A stretch of DNA of 64,000 bases from Hyperoplus lanceolatus. Lineage: Eukaryota > Chordata > Actinopteri > Uranoscopiformes > Ammodytidae. The notes below the pieces were generated by a model. It ran no database searches. It saw nothing but the letters and a program-made list of their open reading frames with translations, and had not been told where the DNA came from. Position numbers and translations under genes: made by a program. Positions within the stretch are counted from its first letter, which is position 1; the number at the start of each line of letters is the position of its first letter. Below, one piece after another: positions 13,673 through 23,580 of this stretch. The DNA is taken from NCBI GenBank assembly GCA_026929865.2, contig CM049395.1:31299501-31363500 (forward strand), read 5' to 3'.

Positions 13673-13776
13673 AACCAACTCAGACTCTGCTCTCCATACG
13701 AGTGCTATGAACCAAAACCCTCAGGACCCCTTTGGCATGAACCAGCAGATGGGTCGAGGTCCACCCCAGCGTAATG
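13673..13776 (+). CDS. crtc3: crtc3 exon 6 (SIK/14-3-3 site)
   Basis: One base completes Arg, then TNSDSALHTSAMNQNPQDPF and GMNQQMGRGPPQRN, ending one base into Gly (GTAATG/GTGAGA). TNSDSAL is the site equivalent to Ser171 of CRTC2, phosphorylated by SIKs/AMPK and bound by 14-3-3. With exon 5 it reads LNRTNSDSAL, an exact fit to LxB(S/T)xSxxxL. TSAMNQNPQDPFG resembles TSALSTKPQDPYG of human CRTC3. A weaker donor six bases earlier (CAGC/GTAATG) has the same phase. Confidence 0.94.
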
Positions 13777-13789
13777 GTGAGAGTAAAAC

Positions 13790-13790
13790 A

Positions 13791-13821
<31 letters not shown>
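13790..13821 (+). repeat. (CA)n microsatellite just after exon 6 donor
   Basis: An almost pure CA run beginning about 14 nt into intron 6. Confidence 0.95.
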
Positions 13822-13825
<4 letters not shown>

Positions 13826-13959
13826 AACCCGACACACTTACCTACAAACAGGGCATTTTCTTTATTTTTCTGTCTGCTTTACGTTTTTTCTTGTCATCTA
13901 TGTCTTGCAAGTTCATATGTTCCCTTAACCAAACACCATCCTATGGAGGCATGTACTTA

Positions 13960-14715
13960 AGCTCCACTCCATTCCCATATGGAGTACCTCAGGGTTCCTT
14001 TCTCGGGCCATTATATTTTCCATTAACTCACTTCCCTTAGTGTCCATTTCTTAGAAAATAATACATCTCATTCCACAGTTGTGCAGTTAACACTCAACGT
14101 ATCTGTCTTTTGAAACGAAAAATTCAAACTTTTTAAAACCTAAATTCCTAAAATACTGATATTTGGACACTGTGGTGCATGTGATGCCTCTGGATGAACC
14201 TGTGTTCTATGGAGTCATATGTGAAACCCCCTGTAATAAAATCTTGGTGTGATAATGGACAGTGATTTTAAATGGGTCAAACAGATCAACTCAGTGGTCA
14301 AATTTCACATTTTCCAGCTGAGGCCCTTACGTAAGGTCAAGACCTTTTTATTATTTTTGATAGTTATATTTAATTTAATTTCTTCTCTCCTTCACTACTG
14401 TGACACCCTTGATGATGGTGTTAGCTAGGTCTCTCTCTCATGCTTGCAGTTTGTCCAACATGCTTATGCTTGTCTTTAAACAAGAACACATAAGCAGGAG
14501 CACATCTCCTCCATACTGGTCCCTCTTCAATGGCTCCATGTACGTTTTAGGATTGATTTTAAGATGTTATTGTTTGCCTACAAGTCATTAAAGGGGCTGG
14601 CTCCTACCTATCTCTCTGACCTTTTACAACCATCCCTTTGAGGCCACTCAGGACCGCTGGCCAGCTGCTTCTGATAGTGTCAAGATCAAGGTTGAGGCAC
14701 AGAATTTTTTTTTGT
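13960..14715 (+). mobile_element. L2-like LINE fragment, 3' part of reverse transcriptase ORF (degenerate)
   Basis: Translating around several frame breaks gives GVPQGSFLGPLYF (RT motif GVPQGSVLGPLLF), then LGVIMDSDFKWVKQINSVVK, FQLRPLRKVKTFL, LLFAYKSLKGLAPTYLSDLL and PLRTAGQLLLIVSRSR. These are the post-RT blocks typical of L2/CR1-type non-LTR elements. Stops and frameshifts make it a dead, 5'-truncated copy in the same orientation as crtc3. Boundaries are approximate. Confidence 0.8.
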
Positions 14716-14732
14716 AATCGGCAAATAAACTT

Positions 14733-15025
14733 GTCGGGGATCCCACTACTGATAACCAATCAGAAGAGAGAATGCTACAAACCGGCACCCGTCTCACTGC
14801 CGGTGCACATGCAGAGCGACAAATGGGTGAATGTGTAAAAATCCTTCACAATATCTGTTTTGATGGTTTTTGTCATGTTTTATCACACTTATGGATCTGA
14901 GGTGATGCTAGATAACTCTCTGTTTGAAGACCGCATTGCATTAATGTGGTGACGAGGGAGGGGACTGCTAACTGCAGTCACTGACAGGAAGTTAGCTAAA
15001 CTGACCATTCTGCTTACTGAACCTT
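14733..15025. repeat. Dispersed repeat, copy A
   Basis: Starts near CGGGGATCCC and runs through CCAATCAGAAGAGAGAA, CACCCGTCTCACTGCCGGTG, TGATGGTTTTTGTCATG and CTGACAGGAAGTTAGCTAAA. The same blocks in the same order and orientation recur at 51388-51702. I see no coding capacity. The family is unknown to me; the blocks resemble a non-autonomous element or the tail of a longer one. Confidence 0.75.
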
Positions 15026-16844
15026 TAAATGTGCTTTTACAATCGTCTCTACATTATGTGTTTAAAATTTTAGCTTGGGCTTGATTTGAGTGTAATGCAG
15101 CTAAACTAGTACTAACTTGGTCCTGCACGTGTTGCTGACTAGATGCGACACAGTGTGTGGTTTCATTGAGTGACTGTGAATGACCATAAAGAGAAGAGCC
15201 GACAGGATCTATTGACTGATGAAAAGCAGGTGGATTATTCACAGTTTGACATGCACACCACCAGCAAGAGCAGGAAACAGCCTACAAAGACTCATTTAGA
15301 TGGCCTTGTGTTTTGAGATGTCACCTCTAAAAACTCATCCAATTCATGATACTTTTTAGCAGAGGTGCAGCCTTGTGATATCTGAACTCATTTGTTTTTA
15401 AACTTCATTCCCTCCCACTCACATGAAGTTTGCAGGCTTCTCCTGGACTGGGCCCATGTCATGTCATTGTAATCATGCTAGTTTATGATGTTTGTTTCTG
15501 TTCCTCTAGTCATTTATTAACAGAGAACACAGTCCATCCAGCCAGCTGGTTTTCAGTCGCCCTAAACCACTCTGCGCTCAGTCACACAAATCACCATCAG
15601 GCCGTTGTCGGTTTAAAATATTCTGTCTATGCCTTTTTTGAATTGTAATTGAATTGTTGATCCAAAAGAAAAATATCGTTTGTCATATAATTAATCTTTC
15701 TTTCAATCTTCATCCATTCCCTTGTCTCTTTACTGAGCTGTTAACATCTGAGTCTTTTTCTTTCTTTTTCTGACAGTGTTTGTAACGTTTGTGTGATCTT
15801 GGCACTGATGGTGGATGAGCGAAGTGCTCCTGCAGTGGATAACTACTCACTGTGTTTAGCCAATACGTTTAAACAGGATATTGCCTTAAGATCTGGGCCA
15901 AGCACGAGTTAAACATGTAAATAGAATCAACCCAGTGTAGAGTATGCATTACAACACACTGTCTGTTGTGCTTTAAAAGGCTCACCTTAGACCCAGTTGG
16001 AAATGGTAGCGCGCGTGTGTGTGTGTGTGCTGCTCACAAAAAAGCTGATATCAGGTCTTTTATGTTTATGATTGCTCCCTGTTAGTTTGAGCCATCTCCC
16101 AGGTAACTCTTTTGTATGGTTTGCTGAAAATAAGATTTTTATTTTTTCATTATCGAGTTTTTTACATATTTGGTATTATGATTATTTTCTTGATTAATCA
16201 TATGGTTCAATAGAATGTAAACACATATTTCAAAAATTCCATCACAAGTTACAAGAGGTCATCAGAATAATTCCTCGTCAAATTGACTCATCGATTTATC
16301 ACCTTTTTATTTCTGCTCTACTGTTGTTCAGAACCTCCTTCAGTGCAGAGCTGCCAGCAGACCTTGAATCAAGCCATTATAGTTTAACTGTATGTGTCAA
16401 GGAGATGATTATGTTTCCTCAAAGGTGAACTCAGCTGCCTGGAGGATCATATAGTATATACAGTGCAGTCCTCTTGCATAGCCCACTGAATATAGTCTGC
16501 CATACCACACATAGCTGCAGTGCATAGGGGTGTATATCATTTCTGTGAAAGGCTATGACACCAACCTGGTTCATGTCATGGAACGAGCAGCACAGCCTCA
16601 ATGCTGCCATCACAGGAGTTCAGAGAGCTGTGAAGCCCCAGGGCCTCATTGACACCTCTAAGGGTTTCAGTCGGTTTTGAGTGGTGTTAAGCCCTGGCTG
16701 ATTTAAAGAAGCGTCAAACCAGAAATTAAATATATGAGTCACACTGCCACGGTGGAAATGCATAGAGCAGAGGAGTTCAGTTACAGTCTTTATGGTGTGA
16801 TCTCTTTCCTTTTTGTTTTTGTCGGTGTAAAAGTAGCAGCACTA

Positions 16845-16947
16845 GATTCTGGAGAACACCAGATTTTAGCAAACACACACAGTATGGACAGGAATGAGAG
16901 GAGATATTCACTTAATGTGATTTTGACAACAAGTGTTCTCCAGAATC
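16845..16947. mobile_element. MITE copy 2, intron 6 of crtc3
   Basis: About 100 bp with ends GATTCTGGAGAACACC and GTGTTCTCCAGAATC in inverted orientation. It shares GAGGAGATATTCACT and ACAACAAGTGTTCTCCAGAA with the intron 4 copy at 10939-11222, but lacks that copy's middle. Confidence 0.7.
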
Positions 16948-17641
16948 GCTGACTCTTGAATAGACAGAGATAATAGCATTGAGCATTGGTGACTAAACAC
17001 CCTTTGAAGGGAAATGTGATGATGCCAGACTGTTTTATCACCTGATTGTCCCATCTGTTCCAGCAGCCTCTAAAACTGAATGGGCCTCAGAGAGAATGAG
17101 AGCATGGATGGAGAAGGAATGGGTGGGCAAGGTTCAAAAGCTAATTTTATAGACAAGGAGACTCAAAGTAGTCATCAAGAGTAACACAAAATATATCCCT
17201 AATAAGTAACAAAGTGCATTAGTGTTGTAGCTAAACACAAGAGTTGGATGATGAACGCAAAACAAGTTAAAAGGAGGAAAAGACAAAGGCATGTGTGTAT
17301 CTGGCAGCCGGTCTACAGTAAGAAGGTGAGGGAAAACGGCTCTTTGTAGCAAGAGAAAAACAATGAATCCACCACCCAATTTCTCTCTCCCTTTTTCACA
17401 CCTGTGTGACTAATAACATATTGCCAGATGCCCAGCTGTTGTGTTTATGAAAGTGAAGTGCATAAATTACAGTGTGTATTGCAAACGGCTGTTCCTTTCA
17501 GAAGGACAGAATTATAGTCCCAGACCTGCCTGGATAATTGAAACAGCTTTTTAATGTTGAATATTTTCTACTTTTCATCTGCTTTTTATGTCTTTTTATT
17601 TATTTGTCCTCATTTTTTTCTTCTTTTTTTCTCTCTTGGAG

Positions 17642-17692
17642 GCTGGGACACAGCAAGTGTAAATGATGCAGAGGTGGATGGCTCTGGAAATG
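17642..17692 (+). CDS. crtc3: crtc3 exon 7
   Basis: Two bases complete Gly, then WDTASVNDAEVDGSGN plus one base. Human CRTC3 has an acidic, poorly conserved GENNGHGEVASFPG segment at this place. The donor is not GT: the frame needed to reach exon 8 (G/TT = Val) requires splicing at AATG/GCAAGT, a GC-AG intron. A nearby GT (GAG/GTGGAT at 17674) would give the wrong phase. Acceptor choice is uncertain: GGAG at 17641 sits right after the pyrimidine tract, and ACACAG at 17653 is also in frame and 12 nt shorter. Confidence 0.75.
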
Positions 17693-17785
17693 GCAAGTTG
17701 CACTTTACTTAAATAATCAAGAGATAAGTTGTATTTATTTGTCTGTATATTAAAATAACGTGTACCTGTACCTATTTCTCTGCAG
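17693..17785 (+). other. crtc3: crtc3 intron 7, 93-nt GC-AG intron
   Basis: Starts GCAAGT, which matches the extended donor consensus except for C at +2. Ends TTTCTCTGCAG. At 93 nt it is one of the shortest introns in the gene. Confidence 0.75.
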
Positions 17786-17871
17786 TTTTCTCTTTCCCCT
17801 CGATGCCTAACGAGGAGAATCTAATAGGTGTCAGCAAGCCCCTTCCCAAACAGCTGTGGGAGGCCAAGAAG
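17786..17871 (+). CDS. crtc3: crtc3 exon 8
   Basis: Phase 1 to 0, encoding (V)FSFPSMPNEENLIGVSKPLP and KQLWEAKK. This closely follows ASFPGPLKEENLLNVPKPLP-KQLWE of human CRTC3 and is one of the best arguments for that paralogue. Acceptor CTGCAG, donor AAG/GTGAGA. Confidence 0.95.
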
Positions 17872-18835
17872 GTGAGACTGATGCATATCGACATTCTTCT
17901 TACATCAATGCCTGGTTGGTTCTTTCTGTGTTGTTAAACATATGGTAACTTCATACTGACTCACATCACATCTGAGTGCGTTGTTGCCATGCTGAGAATG
18001 GAAACTTAAACAAATATATAACTAAAATGATGGTTTCTGATTGCACAAGGTATATGTGTTTTGAGAATTGTCACTATGTCCGATCGTGACATCTTAAATG
18101 TTAATTGACTGAGACATGTCAGACTGCACGTTGAACCAGTCTCTCCTGTCTAACCATGACTAGGTGATCCGACAGGATGGGCCAGACACAGATTTCTGGG
18201 ATCAGGAATGTCAACAAGTAGGCATTCGTTCATCATGAGAAAATCATAGACAAGGTCAAACTAGACGAGGAAAGGCAAAAAACAATCTGACCTGTCTTCT
18301 CTCTGTATCTGGACCTCTCAAGGTGTCCTAAACACAGAATAACATTGCTATTGCTATTACACAATACATGAAGAACTACACGTTATCATTCCATTGATGT
18401 TGAGTCCATCCTGGAAGGAGGCATACTTTCACTAATGTGGACCGTCACCTTTGTAGTGGATTACAGGGAATTTGAGACTCATTACAGACAGGATTACACT
18501 AAACTGAAATGCAACTCTAGTACCAGTACTGATCAGGTATCGGCAATGAGATTACCAGTTCGCTTAAAATGCAGATTGTTTGCCAATTAAGTAATAAGAA
18601 TTGAAAGTTTCTACTACCATTCATGTATATTTCTTTGATCAGGCAGCCACCACTTTGTCTTCTTATTACCCATTTCATTCTTATTTCATCAAAAATGTAT
18701 CTGTTGGACAGCCCAGAATAAAAATCTACAGTTTGCTACAAAGTATCAATTTTGGGATTATATTGTAAAATGCTGGTGTCAGAGGGTTTTTATCTAGATA
18801 GGTAAGTAATCATATTTTGTGTGTATCTGTTTCAG
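17872..18835 (+). other. crtc3: crtc3 intron 8
   Basis: A GT-AG intron of 964 nt with acceptor TGTTTCAG. It contains a possible cassette exon at 18164-18217 and no recognisable transposon. Confidence 0.65.
18164..18217 (+). CDS. crtc3: possible crtc3 cassette exon
   Basis: Fifty-four nucleotides between a pyrimidine-rich acceptor (CTCTCCTGTCTAACCATGACTAG) and a GT donor (CAACAA/GTAGGC). In the phase 0 required here it is open and reads VIRQDGPDTDFWDQECQQ. Inclusion would add 18 residues between KQLWEAKK and VQSLASRPKSC without disturbing the frame. I know no equivalent in mammalian CRTCs, so this is a prediction from splice signals and phase only. Confidence 0.35.
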
Positions 18836-18885
18836 GTCCAGTCTCTGGCATCAAGGCCAAAATCGTGTGAAGTGCCAGGAATAAA
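18836..18885 (+). CDS. crtc3: crtc3 exon 9
   Basis: Fifty nucleotides, VQSLASRPKSCEVPGI plus two bases of Asn. SRPKSCEVPGINIFPS is shared by CRTC1 and CRTC2 in nearly identical form. Acceptor TTTCAG, donor AAA/GTAAGT. Confidence 0.95.
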
Positions 18886-19869
18886 GTAAGTCTGAAGGTC
18901 CAGAAGCACAGGGTTTCCAATTTGTTAATACAACATTTCTTATAATCCATAATAGCCAGATAATCTGTTACTTTGATTTTACAACAACAACAACACATTC
19001 GGCAGCAGCTGCTGTCGCTGGTCAACTGAAACAATGCTGGAAATGAAATACCAAACATTCCCACCGTGTCAAACAGGATGTCTGTGTTCCTCTTTGCACC
19101 TCTAACCCTTTTGAAATGAGCGGTGCAGAGTTATGACAATCAGATTCCATGAGCATTGTTTAGCAACAGTTGGGCAAGACTATTGTCTTCCCACTGAAAA
19201 CTACCTCCTGTGTCATGTCATTATTTCGAAACAAACAGGTCTCAATTATTCTAGCAATTCAGTAGTGTCCTGTGATATGTTACCAGGAGGTGGAACAAAT
19301 TGGGCATAATTTAAACTTCAATTTATCAAACGGAAAAGAACATACAATCTTTATAAGAACCTGATTAGATTTAAGATTTAGTAAGAAGTATTCTTGTCTT
19401 TCTATCTGAACTAAATGATTGATGAATGTAGTGATAAAAAATGAAAGACAGAACACTATGATCTGTGCTGCCAGCACCAATCTGCAGAAAGAGACAGACA
19501 GACACTGTTTGTATGTTTGTGAAGGGAAGCATTTGTTCATTGTTTTCTGTTGTCGGTCTGTGTGTGTATTTGTGCGGGGACAGACAACGAGTCACTGTTG
19601 CAGCTCATATGCTGTTAATGTAGCATATGAGCAGTAATGGAAATTAGAGAAATAATAGAGGAAATGGGAGAGTGGGAGGAAATACGACGAGGAGGAGGCT
19701 GAAACAAGTGGATGGGAGTCAAAGAATCATCTTGTCAATTTGAAATGTAATGGCAGCACATTAAATGACCTTTAATTATGCACAATATTGACATTAATTC
19801 ATGTAATATGAGCATTTATGTTGTCCCTGATGAGTCCACCATGTTTTTTCTATGTACCTTTCGCTGCAG
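18886..19869 (+). other. crtc3: crtc3 intron 9
   Basis: A 984-nt GT-AG intron with no identifiable repeat or gene. Confidence 0.6.
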
Positions 19870-20093
19870 TATATTCCCATCTCCAGAGCAGAGCCTCAGT
19901 CTGTCCCACTATCAGGGCTTGTTAAATACCGGCGGCTCCCTGCCCGACCTCACCAACCTGCACTTCCCGTCGCCGCTCTCCACCCCGCTGGACCCCGAGG
20001 ACAATGGAGGTTACCTCAACCTGAGCGGGGGAAGCAGCACCGGAAACCTGCCAGCCGCCATGATGCACCTAGGCATCGGCAACCAGTCGCAGG
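19870..20093 (+). CDS. crtc3: crtc3 exon 10 (second SIK/calcineurin-regulated region)
   Basis: Completes Asn, then [60 protein letters not shown] and [14 protein letters not shown], ending one base into Gly (AGG/GTGGGT). [18 protein letters not shown] is the most conserved central CRTC motif and contains the serine equivalent to CRTC2 Ser275. [14 protein letters not shown] matches NNIPAAMTHLGI of human CRTC3. Codon use is GC-rich compared with flanking introns. Confidence 0.96.
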
Positions 20094-20564
20094 GTGGGTG
20101 GAGCACTGCTTTTATGCTAGTTAGGGATGGGGCCGATCCGATCCAGTATCGGTATCGGGTCCGATATGGCCGAAATCTGTGTATCGGATATCGGACTGAC
20201 AGCTCCGATATATATATATATAAAAAAAAAAAAAAAAAATTTTATTTATTTATTTTTTTAACTATGAAAGAGCGAACGAGTCGTGCGAGCATGCGCCGAC
20301 GTTCGGTGGAGGGAGAGAGGACACCACTTTCTAATTTGACAAACAGTACATACAGTATCTCACAAAAGTGAGTACACCCCTAACATTTCTTCACATTTTT
20401 CATTATATCTTTCCATGCGACAACACTGAAGAAATGACACTTTGATACAATGTAAAGTAGTCAGTGTACAGCTTGTATAACAGTGTAAATTTACTGTCCC
20501 CTCAAAATAACTCGACACACAGCCATTAATGTCTAAACTGCTGGCAACAAAAGTGAGTACACCC

Positions 20565-21420
20565 CTAAGAAAAAATGTCCAAATTGGGCCCAAAGTGTAA
20601 ATATTTTGTGTGGCCATCATTATTTTCCAGCACTGCCTTAACCCTCTTGGGCATGTAGTTCACTAGAGCTTCACAGGTTGCAACTGGAACCCTCTTCCAC
20701 CCATTCATGACGACATCACGGAGCTGGTGGATATTAGAGTCCTTGCGCTCCTCCATCTCCCGTTTTAGGATGCCCCAAAGATGCTCAATAGGGTTTAAGA
20801 CTGGAGACATGCTTGGCCAGTCCATAACCTTTACCCTCAGCTTCTTTAGCAAGCCAGTGGTCTTTCGGAGGGGTGTTTGGGGTCGTTATCATGCTGCAAT
20901 ACTGCCCTGCGGCCCAGTTTATGAAGGGAGGGGATCATGTTCTGCTTCAGTATGGCACAGTACATGTTAGAATTCAATGAACTGTAGATCCCCAGTGCTG
21001 GCAGCACTCATGCAGCCCCAGACCATGACACTCCAACCACTCTAGGCAAGACACACTTGTCTTTGTACTCCTCACCTGGTTGCCGCTCCACACTCTTAAC
21101 ACCATCTGAACCAAATAAATGTATTTTGGTCTCATCAGACCACAGGACATGGTTGCAGTAATCCATGTCCGTAGTCTGTTTGTCTTCAGCAAACTTTTTG
21201 TGGGGTTTCTTGTGCATCATCTTTAGAATAGGCTTCCTTCTGGGACGACAGCCATGCAGACCAGTATGATGCAGAGTGCCATGGTCTGAGCACTGACAGG
21301 TTGACCCCCCACCCCTTCAAGCCCTTCAGCAATGCTGGCAGCACTCATACGTCTATTTTCCAAAGCCAACCTCTGTGTACGACGCTGACCATGTGCACTC
21401 AACCTTCGTAAACTGGGCCG
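20565..21420 (-). pseudogene. Tc1-like transposase, broken
   Basis: On the - strand, pieces in different frames read NRRMSAASIAEGLEGVG (second helix-turn-helix), HVLWSDETKIHLFGSDGV (first catalytic Asp region), and [20 protein letters not shown] (last catalytic block of the DD34E family). This is followed by MPKRVKAVLENNDG near the C-terminus. Frameshifts separate the pieces, and the first DNA-binding helix-turn-helix is missing, replaced by the inverted copy of the 3' end. It cannot encode an active enzyme. Confidence 0.88.
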
Positions 21421-21429
21421 CAGGGTGGT

Positions 21430-21760
21430 ATTGCAACATGATAACGACCCCAAACACACCTCCAAGACACCAGTGGCTTGCTAAAAACTGAGGGTAAAGG
21501 TTATGGCCTGGCCAAGCATGTCTCCAGACCTAAACCCTATTGAGCATCTTTGGGGCATCCTCAAACGGAAGGTGGAGGAGCCAAGGTCTCCAATATCCAC
21601 CAGCCTGTGATGCTGTCATAAATGGGTGGAAGAGGGTTCCAGTTGCAACCTGTGAAGCTCTAGTGAACTACATGCCCAAGAGGGTCAAGGCAGTGCTGGA
21701 AAATAATGGTGCCACACAAAATATTTACACTTTGGCCCAATTTGTAAATTTTTTCTAAGG
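21430..21760 (+). pseudogene. Inverted duplicate of the Tc1 transposase C-terminal part
   Basis: On the + strand, frames read [20 protein letters not shown] and ALVNYMPKRVKAVLENNGAT, the same protein segment as the - strand copy at 20565-20890. It forms the second arm of the fold-back structure. Confidence 0.85.
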
Positions 21761-22534
21761 GGTGACTCACTTTTGTTGCCAGCAGTTTAGACATTAATGG
21801 CTGTGTGTCGAGTTATTTTGAGGGGACAGTAAATTTACACTGTTATACAAGCTGTACACTGACTACTTTACATTGTATCAAAGTGTCATTTCTTCAGTGT
21901 TGTCGCATGGAAAGATATAATGAAAAATGTGAAGAAATGTTAGGGGTGTACTCACTTTTGTGAGATACTGTATCAGTTTTTTAGCCAGTGATCTAACCAA
22001 AGCTAACCCAAGTCAAGGAAGTGGAGAGGCTTCTGCACTGTGACAAATTATACTATTTAAAATACAGCCAGAGAGAGGAAGACTGCAGACAAACAGACCA
22101 CCACATATTCTAATGGGGCAGAAGTGATCATTGAGAAGGATTTCTTTTGTGTGACTCTATAATTGATATTTTCATTAAAATATTGCAAAGTCTACCTTTA
22201 AGATAAACCTATAAGCATTTGTGTATATTTCTTCATCTTTTAAATTAGAATTGCTTAAGCCTTCCTAGCCTTATACATAACATCACCACCAACAAAAAAA
22301 TGTCTAACAATTATGATATCGTATCGGACAGTATCGGTATCAGCCGATATCCAAAACCCGGATATCGGAATCGGATCGGAACTAAAAATAGTGGATCGGT
22401 GCATCCCAATGCTAGTGTTCATGAACGCTATCTGCCTGTATGTGTGCATGGTTTCAACCCCTTTTTGGCATTGTCTCCTTGCCATATTGTACAGGTTGGT
22501 TGACAGGTTTGTTTGATATGTTTTGCATAATTAT

Positions 22535-22568
22535 TTCCTGTAAATATTAGAGATAATATTTACAGGAA
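22535..22568. repeat. 14-bp perfect inverted repeat
   Basis: TTCCTGTAAATATT, a 6-nt loop, then AATATTTACAGGAA. It lies 120 bp past the hAT end in intron 10. It could be a small MITE remnant or chance in AT-rich DNA. Confidence 0.6.
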
Positions 22569-23538
22569 GAAAAACAACATTAAAGTAAAGTATTAAAATA
22601 GAATAGTAGAATATCATGTTGTAGCAGAAATAAAGCCAACCTTCTTCTGAATGCTGATGACCCCACACTTGCTTTAATGCTTACTTCGCTTATATTAAGT
22701 TCACTTTCCCCCCGCTCTCTTTACAGAGTTTTTTTCTTTTTATCTCTCCGTCCATGTCATCCCAATTTGGTGTTTTTCCTCCATTTCCTTGCTTTATTTG
22801 TTGTTTTACTTATTTGCACCCTGGAAATTATTTATGCACATGGTTTTTGATAAATGTCTTTCTCTGCCTTGTTACTGTCACTTGCCAAGAATCTCTACTC
22901 TTGCCGGATTCTAGGAGTTGCCTAGCAACATTACTCTAATCATGCTCTACCTGTCATTCAGTTTTTTATTTCAAATACTTGGTTCTTCAACATGTGCCCT
23001 TTCTGACTGTCGAGACCAAAAATCTGATCTGTGCAGCTCTGTGGCAGTGAGTCATCATCTGTGTGGATTGTAGTATTTATAGGTTTAATAATCTGAAGGT
23101 TGGAAAGCACTGCTCCAGTGTTTTGACCAGGTGCCAGGTTTCTCCCTCTAGCAGCCAGACTTTCTGAATGATCTCTGTGTCTCCAACTTCCTCACTATGA
23201 ACTGTGCTGCCTGATCTGATCACTGCTCCATCTCAGTCTTTCCTCTCTGTCGTGTGTGTGTGTGTGTGTGTCTGTGTGTGTTTCTCATGTCCAACAAAGT
23301 TCAGCGTGAACGGAAGAACTTTGACCCTGTTTTGGCGCGCTACAATCAGCTCTTTTATTTTCCCTTTCCTCACTCTCCATCTTTCACTCCCTCCCAAGTC
23401 ACACAATAAGGTCTAGTGTTTTGTGTTGGGGAATGGAGTGCATACTGGAAAATAGAGCACAGTCTCCCTCATAACTTCCAAACGGTCTCCTTCGGTCTCT
23501 CTGGGTTTACATGCTGCATCGTCACAATAGAATAAAAT

Positions 23539-23580
23539 ATATCTTTATTGTCCACTTCGGTGAAAATTTGTCTTTGGCTC
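23539..23580. repeat. LINE 3'-tail-like fragment
   Basis: TATCTTTATTGTCCACTTCG followed by GTGAAAATTTGTCTTTGGC. It resembles the TTTATTGTCC...AAATTTG signature often seen at fish non-LTR element ends. A related stretch occurs at 36476-36510. Recognition is by memory only. Confidence 0.35.

Larger units (their letters stand above)
13777..17641 (+). other. crtc3: crtc3 intron 6
   Basis: A 3.9-kb GT-AG intron. It contains a CA microsatellite, an L2-like LINE fragment (about 13960-14715), a dispersed repeat (14733-15025), a short (GT)n near 16013-16029 and a MITE (16845-16947). The remainder is unassigned AT-rich sequence. Confidence 0.7.
20353..21970 (-). mobile_element. Tc1/mariner element with long fold-back arms, nested in the hAT
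   Basis: Bounded by TA at 20351-20352 and 21971-21972, with ends CAGTATCTCACAAAAGTGAG and CTCACTTTTGTGAGATACTG. The inverted repeat does not stop at a usual Tc1 TIR. The arms run about 570 bp (20353 to about 20930, and about 21402 to 21970), so the 3' half of the transposase gene is present twice, head to head. The 471-bp middle carries the rest of a damaged transposase on the - strand. Confidence 0.9.
20122..22408. mobile_element. hAT-type DNA transposon (interrupted, non-autonomous)
   Basis: Flanked by a perfect 8-bp duplication ATGCTAGT (20114-20121 and 22409-22416), the target size of hAT elements. The left end TAGGGATGGGGCCGATCC and the right end GGATCGGTGCATCCCA are imperfect inverted repeats. 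Subterminal repeats of GTATCGG/GATATCGG at both sides fit a common fish hAT family. No hAT transposase is visible. Its centre is occupied by a later Tc1 insertion. Confidence 0.88.

Noticed and set aside
17674..17679. GT donor GAG/GTGGAT in crtc3 exon 7
   Set aside because: Gives phase 0 and destroys the SFPSMPNEENL frame in exon 8.
19778..20371. A 197-codon single-exon gene
   Set aside because: Only 19870-20093 is coding; the frame simply runs from intron 9 through exon 10 into the hAT element.
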